Shown: piece by piece, positions 34,445-44,909 of the stretch
How the letters are laid out: every line of letters begins with the position of its first letter
Position numbering within the stretch: position 1 is the stretch's first letter
DNA from: Lasiosphaeria ovina
Taxonomy: Eukaryota; Ascomycota; Sordariomycetes; Sordariales; Lasiosphaeriaceae
Reading direction: 5' to 3'
DNA: 64,000 nucleotides
Assembly: GCA_033439765.1 (NCBI GenBank)
Contig: JAULSN010000002.1
Span: 6,324,001-6,388,000 of the forward strand
Notes under the pieces: generated by a model
What the model saw: only the letters and a program-made list of their open reading frames with translations
The model's database searches: none
Told to the model about the DNA's origin: nothing
Translations under genes and position numbers: made by a program

Positions 34445-35306
34445 GGGCACGATACGGTAATTGGCGAATTGCGAGATGTGATTTTTCTGAGTATTTGACC
34501 TGATTCTGGTATTTCCCGTGCTCCTTCTCTGGCAGGCGCGGCCGGGCAACTTTATTAGAAGGGGCAACGTAAGGATCTGGGCGGTGCGGTCATCCGTCCT
34601 GCACCTGTGGCCTGATGACGCCACTACGCCGTCAGCCCGGGTCACATCAGGCCACTCGCTTCTTTTGGCGATGGACTGCGCCAGAAAATTATTGGTTGGC
34701 ATTCTATTTACTGGAAAACGATAACTTCCATTGCCACGGGAGAAGCCGGTCAATCCATCGCGATTCTCCGTCCGGCACGCCATTTCTCGTGCAGACACCT
34801 GCGGTTGAGGCCCACATGGCTGTCGGCGTTACACAGCTGGACCGGCCCGTCACACACATCATGCACGTTGCCATTGAAAGGGCTGTTGTTCGTCTATGGT
34901 ATGTATCCGTCCGCAGTTTCCACCTGGTTCTTGAGGTAATTAACTGGACCAGTTCTGTCTGTTCACTGTTGCTGCAACCTCCAGGAACTCCTTTTCTCGT
35001 CTCAAAGGCTAAAAGTGGTCATCTTGCGTTGTGCCACGAGCTACGAAATTAGGGAAGTAGCGTGTTGGGCTGCACGTGTAAATCTGGTATCAATATGGAC
35101 CTAGATACATGTGTTCGGTGATCTTGACGAGAATAAAACAGAGGACCGCAAATATCATCAACCGACATCTCTCCCAGCTGTGCCGACTGGTATTACAGGG
35201 GAATCAATAACGAAACAGGTGCACAAATGTGTGCGGGTACTTTGAAAACCAGTAAGACAAATACTCGGTTCCTAAGACACAACTATCCGCAGGCCACCGG
35301 TCGCAA
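34445..35306. other. intergenic region
   Basis: Upstream of the GTPase-like gene and downstream of the membrane-protein gene. No recognisable gene, RNA or repeat. Confidence 0.5.
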
Positions 35307-37275
35307 CTATGTCGTTGAGTGACTGGGCAGAATGGGATTAACCTGCACGTCAGGGACGGCCTTGCTCTTCTCGGGCTCGCTCGTGTCCGACGTCTTGGTG
35401 GCCGCGCTCTTTTCCGGCTCACTCGCATCAGACGTCTTGGTCGCCGCGCTCTTCTCGGGCTCGCTCGCATCGGACTTCTTGGTCGCCGCGTCGGCCTCGG
35501 GATCGTGATGGTCACTCGCGTGTGTTTTGGGTCTGAAAGAAAGCAATTAATTGATCAGTACACGCTTCTGCCACCCGGCCATTCACCAGAAAGGAAAACA
35601 CTCACATTAGCTCCCAGATGGCGCCCTTGCTGGCGTGGTAGCGGACGACGGCGTCTTGGTGGTGGTTGGTCAGCTCCTGGTGCATGTTGTTCGAGTCGAG
35701 GGCATTGACGACGCCGACGGGCGTCCAGTACAGCAGCACGATGGCGAGGGCCCAGATGCCGACAAACACGGACGGGATGACGATGAGCAGCTTGACCGAC
35801 AGGGCCGACACGTCGGCGTTCCACACGACAAAGTCGCCGATGCCGTCGAGCACCTGCCCCGAGTCGTCGCGCTGCATGTTGGGCACGTGCGTGGCCGCGT
35901 CGGTTGGGTACAGTGTCGTGTCGGTCAGCATGTTGGTCGTGGCGATGTATGCGGCCAGCACGAGTCGCTGCATGTCGCGGAACATGGTGCTGGACCCGGC
36001 GTCGAAGATCTCGCCGGTGGCCGTTGTGGCCGACAGCAGCGACGACGTCTGCAGGTGGCTGCCGACCGTGTAGATCATGGGCTGGTAGAGGCGGTCGGCG
36101 ATGATGGTCTGTAGGTTTTCGGGCAGCGCGAGCCCGGGGAGGATGTCGCTGGTCAACCCGATGACGTTGCTGTTGACACCCCGGTACGACCACACGTCGT
36201 CCTGCCAGCACGACAGCGCCGGCCGCCCGTGCTTGACCTTGTTCTGCGCTACATCGTTGGGGTCGGACGGCTCGGTGAGATACCACGGGTCGGTGCTGGT
36301 GCTGAAGCTCTGCCGGCCGACCGACGACACGACCACCACCCACGTCGTGTTGCTAGGCCTCCCCACGACTGCGCCGGGGCCTGCATCGCCGGTGAAGAAC
36401 TGGGCCGTCGGCTGCCTGCCGTCAAACAGGGAGGCCGAAGCGGTCTGGTCCCCCAGAAACTGGTAGTCGTCGACCGTGTAGATTTTGATCCTTCCAGCAC
36501 CGTCGTCGGTGGTGGTGTTGGTCGTGCCGGTCAGGAAAGAATAGTCGGTGAAGCATGAGCCCGAGACTTTGAGGGTGAGGTCGGGGAAGTGCTGCAGCCC
36601 GAAATCGGCGCCGGTGGCAGTGTATCCGTAGTCGAGCTGGAACATGTCGTCGCCGCCGGCCGACTTGCCCAGCGACTTGGGCTGGCTGACGCGCACCTTC
36701 TTCGTGAGGTCGTCGTTGGCCGCCACGGTGCTGCCGAGTGCGCGCAGGGCCGAGGGAACCTCGAGAGCAAACACGGTGGCCGCCGTTAGGAAGTCGTCGC
36801 GGCCTACGATGTTGGGGAGGTAGATGCTGCTCGGGTTCACGGGCGCGGCACTGCCGAGAATGATGAGCGGCGGCACGAGGATGCCCATGGCCGTCTGGCC
36901 CACCCACGCCGCCAGGATCAGCAGCAGCAGCACGCCGACCCAGAAGTGCCTCCACTGGGCCTTGGCAAAGGTGAAGGTCTCGATCATGGAGTCGATTAGA
37001 TCGGCCCGCTTGTTCCACAGCGTCGGCGCCAGCGGGTGCAGCTCGTAAGGCTTCATCTTGTGCTTGCGCAGGAAGAAGAAGACTATGAGGCCGACGACGA
37101 TGGACCAGAAGTGCACCATCATCAGCCCGAGGATGGTCGAATAGGTGGCGTTGAGCTGGTTGGCCACCCAGTCGGGCACCGCGACGGCATCGTACGAGCC
37201 CCTGTCGCTGGGGAAGCTGAACCGCTTCCAGAGCAGATATGTGCTCGGAGGCTGCGTCGCCGCTGACACGACCAT
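35307..37275 (-). CDS. polytopic fungal membrane protein with large extracytoplasmic domain
   Basis: Two exons on the minus strand, 37275-35606 and 35532-35307, with a 73-nt intron (GTGAGT..TTTCAG); 631 aa. The start is the first ATG of the frame that precedes conserved-looking sequence; a further 5' exon cannot be excluded. Membrane spans are seen near residues 45-70 (LGLMMVHFWSIVVGLIVFFF), 110-145 (FWVGVLLLLILAAWVGQTAM, then a hydrophobic LVPPLIILGSA) and 520-545 (LLIVIPSVFVGIWALAIVLL). Between the second and third lies an approximately 370-residue Ser/Thr/Asp-rich domain with NTTT/NTT glycosylation sites. After the last span there is a cytoplasmic tail with three near-identical 14-residue repeats around SEPEKSAATKTSDA. 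No transporter signature is seen. This layout occurs in uncharacterised fungal plasma-membrane proteins. Confidence 0.78.
35375..35500 (-). repeat. three tandem 42-nt coding repeats
   Basis: Three near-identical units around TCGGACGCGAGCGAGCC-like sequence encode the SEPEKSAATKTSDA repeats of the membrane protein's tail. They differ by a few substitutions, including Ala to Thr in the last unit. Confidence 0.8.
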
Positions 37276-38280
37276 GTTGGGTGTGTTGTAGATGTCCTCT
37301 GCGTGTGGTCTGCGGGGAGTCGAAGAGGAGGTAGTACCAGACTGGCAGAGTGAGGTTGGAACCGATGAGTTGACGACTTCCTTGAAGAGAAACAAACAGC
37401 AACTGTGCTTTTTACCTAGAAGCGTGGCGTTCTCGAGTTATTTCTTTCTAGGCTCCCGCTGATAAGCTCCCGCTGTCCGAGGCGGAGGCAAACTCGTGAT
37501 AAGGCAGTGGGTATCACGGCATCGGCAGGTGTGGGTGCCTCAGTGGTACCCCAATGCCATGGCTGGCTGGCCCAGAAGTATCTCGGCCAAGTGCAACACA
37601 ACACCTCGGCGAGGCTCTCAGCTCTGGCCAGCTCCTCAAGTATTGTACCTCCCGCCCTCGTACAGTCTGAGCGGAACTCGGGACTCGCCATGGCCAAGTC
37701 GCCGGCCAAGTGATGTGGCAGCCATCTCGAGCGGTCTGGTCTGGCAAGGGTGTGGCTGCATCGCGTCTGTCCATGTCATTGGCAGGCGGCGATGGTGTGT
37801 TCAGCCAGCCAGACTGCACCCCGGCGACTGACTGTGTGTGTGGTGTGCAGTCTCAGCTTCGGGCACCGATGCAGACGGACGGATTTGTACATATCCACCG
37901 CCGCACCATGCACCATGCACCATGCAGACGCCGATTGCATGGGAATCGCCCAATATCACCCGTGTATGTCCGGAAAGACGAGAAGGAGCAACAGGACAGC
38001 AGCCTGCTGCAAGCTCAGTGGTTGCCGTCATGAAATTGCAAAGTACCCGAGAGCTCGAGCCCTCCATCCTCAATGACGTATCAATACCCTGCAGTCAACT
38101 AAGTCTCGAGTAAACAGACTTGGCTCTATAAATGCCGAGAGTGCAACTTCCTGTGACCACCTGCTCGAGGCTTCACTCCCCAGCCCCCGTCCACCCTCGC
38201 TTCTGAAGCCATTTCCCTGGTATTAGGACTCAGTGCCACACTCGTTCCGCCTCTCTACTAGAACCGTGCTTGTATCAGCC
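37276..38280. other. divergent promoter region
   Basis: A 1 kb spacer between the membrane protein (leftwards) and the FAS1 gene (rightwards). It contains a short CACCATGCACCATGCACCATGC triplicate at about 37904-37925 and a TATAAATG at about 38126, close to the FAS1 gene start. No gene is called. Confidence 0.5.
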
Positions 38281-39509
38281 ATGTTGTCGCAGTCGTGGGC
38301 CGCGGCGCTGCTCCTGCTGAGCTTCACGGCGCCAGCAGCGTGCCAGACGCCTCCCTCGCTGATCGACGCACTCGTCGCTAACAACGCGTCGCAGTTTGCC
38401 GACTTCATCCAGGCAGACCCAGAAGTCCTGCAGCTCTTCCTGTCCAGCGCCGGCACCGTCTACGCGCCCGTCGACAAGCCGTCGACGCAAGCCCGGAGCC
38501 TGGCGGAGCGCGCCCTCTCTCCCGCAGAGGCGGCGGCGGCCAAGTCCCAGGGCTCCAAGGTGCAGACCAAGCTCAACGAAGACAGCCAGACGCAGCCGGG
38601 CGCCGTCAGGCAGACGCTCAACAAGTCGCCCCTGGTCGACGGCCGCAACCAGAGCGTCGTGGTCGACACGCGGCCCGCCAACAGCACCACCCAGACGAAG
38701 CGCTGGGTCGGCCGCTCGCTGGCCCCGCGCGATGGCGACTGCGACGAACCCAACCCGAACTCGCTGCTCCGCATCACGTCGGGCCTGGGCAAGATCGCCA
38801 ACGTCATCAAGGCCGACATTGCCTTCCAGGGCGGCGTCATCCACATCACCGACAAGTGAGTTCACGCCAACACACTCTCCTTTGCCCCCGGACAAGCCTC
38901 CCACTGACCTTGCAAACTATACATCTAGATACTTCACGCCGCCGCAGGGACTGTCCTCATCCGCGCGCGCGACAGGACAAACCGCATTCGCGAACCTGGC
39001 CGCAGCAGGCAACGTCACCAACACGCTCGAGACAACCCACTCGATCACGGTGTTCCTGCCGAGCAACAACGCGATCGCAGCAGCCGCCAACGCCACAGCC
39101 GGCGTGTCGTCGGCGGAGCTCGTCACGGGCCACGTCGTCGCCGGCCGCGTCGCGTACCTGCCCGACCTCGCCGACGGCGACACCCTGACCACGCAGACGG
39201 GCGAGAAGCTAACTGTCACGGTGCGGCCCGGCGGCCTGTACTACGTCAACGGCGCGCGCATCACGCAGGCGAATATTGTGCTGGAGAATGGCGTCGCGCA
39301 CGTCATTGACAAGGTGCGTTTTTTTTCTTCTATTCTTCTTGTTTTATGGAGTGTGCCGAACTAACCGCCGTTTGTCGCTGCAGGTTATCACGCCCCAGAC
39401 AACGGCGCCGCCGCCGCCCGTTACCGGCGGCAGTGGCGCTCTGTCTCAGACGCTGGGCCTTGGCGTGGCCGTTGGCGTGGCCGTGGCGGCACTTCTGGTG
39501 CTGGTCTAG
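38281..39509 (+). CDS. GPI-anchored fasciclin (FAS1) domain protein
   Basis: Three exons, 38281-38855, 38929-39313 and 39384-39509, with introns of 73 and 70 nt; 361 aa. Signal peptide LLLLSFTAPAACQ. The FAS1 fold covers the central and C-terminal part, with H1/H2-like conserved elements: TVYAPVDKPS early, SITVFLPSNNAI after the first intron, and YYVNGARITQANIVLENGVAHVIDK before the second. The tail is Pro/Gly-rich and ends in a hydrophobic segment (GLGVAVGVAVAALLVLV), as for a GPI anchor. FAS1 proteins mediate adhesion to matrix or membranes. In fungi several are found on the wall or in vacuoles, and one affects conidial adhesion and appressorium turgor (Magnaporthe Flp1). Confidence 0.88.
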
Positions 39510-40506
39510 ACTACCTACCTATCTGTTGCTTCCATTTGCTGTGCAGCCCGGGCTAGCTTCATGTGAGAACGCATCTCCGAGTCGGCACAGCCAATCGGCA
39601 AGTTGCGGCAGACGGGGAAGGGGGTTGGGTGAGGGAAAGGGTGGGACTCGGGCAGGGAATGAACGAATGGCTTGTTTCACTTCAACACTAATCACTAATT
39701 AATTGGCTGGACGCTGTAATGGGTGCAGAAGGAGCGGATGGCATCCATCCTCGTTCAGTGGCTTTTTTACTTTCTCCGCAGCAGAAATCCTTTTGGTGTG
39801 CCCATAATTTGATCATGAAATTGGATGAAATGCCGTGCCAGTACTCTGTCCATGCAGCGAGAATAAATCTACAATGCCCTGCCCCGTCGTCTAGCCATCT
39901 GGCTCTGCCTCAGGCTGCCTTGCTCCGAGCGCGGCTCTTGTGCCTGGCACATCCCGTCGAACTGTCTATGTAGGTACAAACAGGGCAATAAATGGAATAC
40001 GACCCTGCGCCGAGAAAGATATGTCCCGTTTCGTCTCCCGTCCCGCCCCATTCATTCCTAGCCCGCTAATGCTACCCACGACGACAACACCCGCTTGCGA
40101 CTTCCCTTCTAGGACGCAAATGAGGCCCTCGGGAGCCGGGGGTCGAGCAACACAGGAAAAATGATCGACAGAGAGCCTTCTCTGGGGACGCGGTCCCAGA
40201 CATTCGCTCAGTCTGGTAATTGTCACTATTATGCATGCAGTGCTACATTGACATGATCTGCAAACGTGCCTTTCAGGTGGGCCCTGCAGCGCGCCACGGC
40301 CAGACATGGCCAGACACGACACGACACAAGACAGGACCACACAGCGAATAGAGGGATTGGCCAGGGGCCAATGGCTGCCTGCCTGCCTTGGGTAGGGTAT
40401 TGGTGTGCGTGCGTGCATGCTTGCTTGCTTCCCCGCAGGACCCCGGTGCCCGAAGTCGCAAAGAGGAAAACTGATTTACAGTTGCAAAAAGCATGAAGAA
40501 GGAAAA

Positions 40507-40547
40507 AGGGAAAGGGGAAGGGAAAGGGGAAGGGAAAGGGAAAGGGG
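40507..40547 (+). repeat. purine-only GGGAAA/GGGGAA tract
   Basis: About 40 nt of G/A only, in GGGAAAGGGGAA-type units. It is a possible triplex-forming or G-rich structural tract. Confidence 0.85.
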
Positions 40548-42540
40548 ACAGAGAGAACCAGTCGGCCGCTCGAAAGTTCAAAGAAACCCAACTCATCATT
40601 CGTGTAATTAATCATCATGTGATTGGGGTGAATGTTTTCCCCGTTGAACGCCGGCCACACGCAACTAACTGCACAGCTGCGACAGGAAGAGAGAAAAATG
40701 GTCGGCGAGCGGGGGCAGGACGGGCGAGTCACAACCGGCCGGGCCAGTGCGTGTTGGATGCCGAGCCGAGCCGCACCGTCTTACTGGTGCGCTTGCTGTC
40801 GGCGGACATTTCCGAAATGTCTTTGTTGGCAGAGGGTACGGAATACTATTCGTGTGTTTGGTTGCGGTATGGGCGGCTACAGGCTTGATTTGTCGCACGC
40901 TGCCCGCGACGGCGGCGGCGGCGGCGGCGTCGAAGTAGCCTGAGGTTTCTCCGCGTGCATAAAAACTGATAAATGATTGTTTGGTCAGCAAATTTAATGT
41001 TCAATGCCAGTTCAGTATGTGGGCGGCGACATGTCGGCCTATCAGGGCGGCAGCTGGTGAGGAGCTGTGAGGAGCTTGGCTTGAGGACCCCGGACTGGGT
41101 TGTCAAGTTAAGATGCAGCGGCGTGCAGCGTGCCACCCCGGGAGCTGGATTTGCTCGAGGGAGAGCTCTCGTTGGTCCACCTGGCCAACTGCACTGGCAC
41201 GTGGCTGGCCGTGCCGGCTGTGGTAGCAGCGAGGCTCCGGGGCTGAATATTCAACACAAGTGATGGAAGCGAACTGGCGTGCGACGGCGCGAGGCTCTGG
41301 GTAAGGTACTAGTTGCTACACGATATCGGGATGGGACCATGGCCTGACTGGCCAACACCTCACTCTGTGCATCCTTGCCAGTGGCTTCACCGGGATTGGG
41401 CATAATTATCACTGCAAACCGCCAGGGCTATATTCGCGACTTCTCGCAGACTCCTTGCGCCCGGTGAAAGTTTCGTCGCTGACTGTATTTCAAAACGAGG
41501 CTTGTTGTAGCAAAATCAATCAAGTCACCAATTACCGTATTCGTCATCGCTGGTCTCTGACCTACCCCTGTTAATATATAGACACATTGGGACGCCCGGA
41601 CATTGTGCTACCACACATGTTTAGATGTGACAAGGCAAAGTTACAGCGCAGATAGCCAGCGGGTTGCCGCCTGTTGATGGGCTGTCCCGTCAAATTGAGC
41701 TGAGCTTCGGAGACGAGACGGCACGGCTCGACGAGAGGTCAGCTTATATTACAAGGCTGTATAGAATCACGGCTGAGAATTCACCTAGGATGCCTAACGA
41801 CGCTGTTAGTCGAATCCAAATCCCTGTACATCGACACACTCTGCGGGCGGCTATCAAGTCCGCCGTCATTTTGTGTAGGAGTAGTGCTATTATCCGGTCT
41901 TTACTCTGCCCCGGTCTCCTAGTTGATTAGATCGCCCGCCCCTTTTCTCCTAAGTTTGTTCTCTCTTAAATTTAGGAGAATACTAGGACGAGGTGAAGGC
42001 TTCAGGTTTTCACGCTAGACCGGAATTAGGGCGTATTAACCTAAGATTCGCAAGACGTTGCGCTTCCATCAAGCCAGGCCAGGGAGGCGATTAGACTATT
42101 TCGAAGGCTTTGACTCTATTCTAGCCTACGCGCCACACAGCAACATTTATAATGAAGCGGTGAAAAGGTACCACAATACAACAACCACAAAAACAACACT
42201 AAGGCGAGCCGCAGGTGAGCCTGCCTTACACAGTACAGGTATAGAATACTATAGCTGGGGAGTCAAAACAGTAAAGAAAAAGGTACTACTGCGTGCACTG
42301 GTCTGGGGATCTTAATTCATGGTAAAAAGACGTAATTTCTAAAGACTGGTCAGAATGGAAGGTAAAGAGTTATGCTGGCCCTCTGATTAGAGAGGGAGGG
42401 CGGGCTGCCTACCTTATATGAGGGGGGCAGGCTAAGTAAAGAAGGAAAAAGGTACACTAGATTATATTGGGTATGGGTGTAAACAACACCTTTATGAAGC
42501 GGCCCCTAAACCCCTGATCAATAGGGAGGAGAGTAGGGCA

Positions 42541-42910
42541 TGGGCGGCCGAAGTCTATTTCCGGTCAAGTGGAGAGCTCGCCCGGCTCCTGTCTGGGACG
42601 GCAAGTGGGGGAAATGGGTAGACGACCTCGGACGGATCTAACGCAATATGAATGGCGTGCTGGTGACTTCTCGGTATTCGACCCTTCGGTAGACGGCATC
42701 GGCAGGGCAGGGTAAGGGAGAGAGCAAACGCCGCTTGGCGGATGTGGTGGAGTCGACAAGTGGTGAGCAAAGAGATCGGCAATCGTCAATTGTCAAGACC
42801 GTGGGACCGGCCCATTGCGAGGCCCGACCGGACTAGGTGTAAAGTGTTGAGTGTTGGTCGAGGATCGGTACAGGCTCTGCGCAGCAGAGTATTTCCGGTT
42901 GGGCGGGTGG
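42541..42910 (-). repeat. dispersed repeat, copy A (inverted relative to copy B)
   Basis: The reverse complement of this stretch aligns with 51211-51590 over most of its length. Shared blocks include CCTCGACCAACACTC, ACACTTTACAC, CTCGCAATGGGCCGG, CCACTTGTCGACTCCACCAC, GGAGCCGGGCGAGC and GACCGGAAAT. Many differences are transitions (C/T, A/G), and the copies differ by a few small indels. No coding capacity or clear terminal repeats are visible. It may be a solo LTR or MITE-like relic. Confidence 0.85.
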
Positions 42911-43734
42911 ACTGTAACCGGGGTGACTCCGAGGCGACGAATATAGGTAAGGTAATGAAGGTATCTAGTTGGTTGGTTGGGTGGAAGCAGTCGGGGCAAT
43001 CATGTCTGCAAAGACGGAAGGGCAGAAGAGTGCCTCCATTAGTTCCTGCCTCCCGTGGTTCCTACCGTTGCTTGTCGGGGATGAAGGTTGGAGAAGGCGA
43101 ACGGAGGGAGGTCGGCCCAGTTTATCGAGTCAGCCGAGAGACGAATGGAAGCGGCAAGCTTCGTCTTGATTTGGGCTTGTTTTCAGTCCCATTCCCGTCC
43201 CATTCCCGTCCCCGTTCTAATCCACATGGCACATGCCGTTTGCCTCTGCAGAAAGACGACTGAACCGGGCTGCCTCCGCCGCCTCTGGTTCGCGGGGTGG
43301 ATCATCCACCGACACCTGGGCCAGCTCAGTTTCACGCACTAGTTCTAGACAAAAAGTCCACACTTATTAGCTCATCTCCAGAAATGGATGCGGCGTGAAG
43401 TTACTGATGTTTCCAGACACTCGAGATGAACTCATCCGTTGGCAACCAAGCCCTATCCCTACGCCGCCGCGCTAGGAGCCTCCTCGGGTGTAGCTGTCTC
43501 ATTGGACACCGTAGCACCGGGTCCTAGGATCCCAGAGTCTTGTTCTTACGTTGGCTTCTGCCTAGAACCTCCCTCTCCCTGGCCACGCCCGCTTGTGCCC
43601 CATTCTCTGCCACGTTGCGCCCTTAACAGTTCAGGGTCCGGCGATGTGGGGTGCGTGGGTGCGACTGCATGATCTCTTGACCCCCGGGCCGACCTGGACC
43701 ACTCCGGAGTCAGCCCGACACAAGGCTGGCCAAT

Positions 43735-43834
43735 GGTAGCAACACTGACACTTCTAAATTTAGCCCTTGGTTGTGCCTCTCCGTGTCTGGCCTCCCCCTC
43801 TGCCTCCATGTGTCTCTATGAGTCGTGATCCGCG

Positions 43835-43871
<37 letters not shown>

Positions 43872-44030
43872 GGGTCAAGATTCTAAAGGCATAGCAGCAT
43901 TGGCACTTCTAAATTTAGCTCTTGGTTGGATGCTTCTGTGTGTTCCTGTGCCTCTGCCTCCCTCCATGAATCTCCATGAGTCGTTTCCCATCTGTCTGTC
44001 TGGGGTAAGATTAGTAGGGCGTAGAAACAC
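43735..44030 (+). repeat. tandem duplication of ~150 bp with (TCTG)n
   Basis: Two consecutive units (about 43735-43887 and 43888-44030) share CACTTCTAAATTTAGC, CTTGGTTG, CTCTGCCTCC, ATGAGTCG, a TCTG run and GTCAAGATT/GTAAGATTA, in the same order. The TCTG run has nine repeats in unit 1 (43837-43872) and only two in unit 2. Confidence 0.88.
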
Positions 44031-44909
44031 GTTGGCGGCGTGGGAATGGACATGTTCGGCCACGAAATTCGGGGAGAGGTCTCTGAGCCAACTGAGTATA
44101 AAGGTCGTTCCGCTTCTGCCCCAGGACTGATTTGATTCTTCATCCTCTCATCACCAGCTTTCTACTTCACCAACTTCTCTCTACTTCGGCAGCCTACCAC
44201 TGGTTTGGTTTGCCGCTTAATATATTACTCCTCACTAGCTTTCTTCGACTTCTTGTTGTTCCTGAGTGCTTCTGCCTCGCCCAATAAGAGTAACTTTTCA
44301 AATCGTTGCTGGTCGACGCTAAGTTATCACTTCACACCCGCTGCTCGCATCATGATATATCTTCGGATACCGTATAACTGGCCCAACCGGTAGGCGTTGC
44401 GTCCTCGTACCTTAATTAGGTAAGGTAGGTAGGTAGCTTTGCTAACCTGCCATTCCCCAATCTCACTTATTATGCAGCTTCCATGTTGGAACTTGGTTGT
44501 CGGCTACGGAATGCCCCCGCCGCCATGGCAAGGCAATTGGCCCGGTCGCCGCGGCAGCTGAAGCGAGCTGCGGGCAATCCCAGCGGGCAATCTCGTCCCC
44601 GTCTCAATCCCGATAAAAAAGATAGCGCCGTCCTCCTGCTGTTGTTGGGTTGGTGCTTAGCGTCGCCCACCACCAGACGAGTCACGACAGCCTCAATCCA
44701 CTGGGGGGGGGGGGGAAGAGGAAGCAAAGCCTTACTAGAACAAGATAATAGCCATTTATCCGGAAGGCGAGTCTTTGGCTCATGACTGGAAGACAGGGTT
44801 GCGGCATTTCTTGGCTTTTTGTAATATTAAAAGGTCATCAGAAAAAACAGAATCAAAAAGGTCATTAATATATTCGACAGCAAAGACATGCCAACGACCA
44901 AGACGAGGC

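Larger units (their letters stand above)
39510..44909. other. 5.4 kb gene desert with repeats
   Basis: The longest gene-free stretch in the window. It holds a purine tract (40507-40547), a (GGC)n patch (40911-40929), an A/T-rich core at about 41480-42540 that may be a decayed transposon, one copy of the dispersed repeat (42541-42910), a tandem duplication with (TCTG)9 (43735-44030) and a 13-G run (44703-44715). No frame in it looks like a gene. Confidence 0.6.

Noticed and set aside
43837..43872. CRISPR-like array
   Set aside because: The repeats are a contiguous TCTG microsatellite with no spacers, in a eukaryotic genome.
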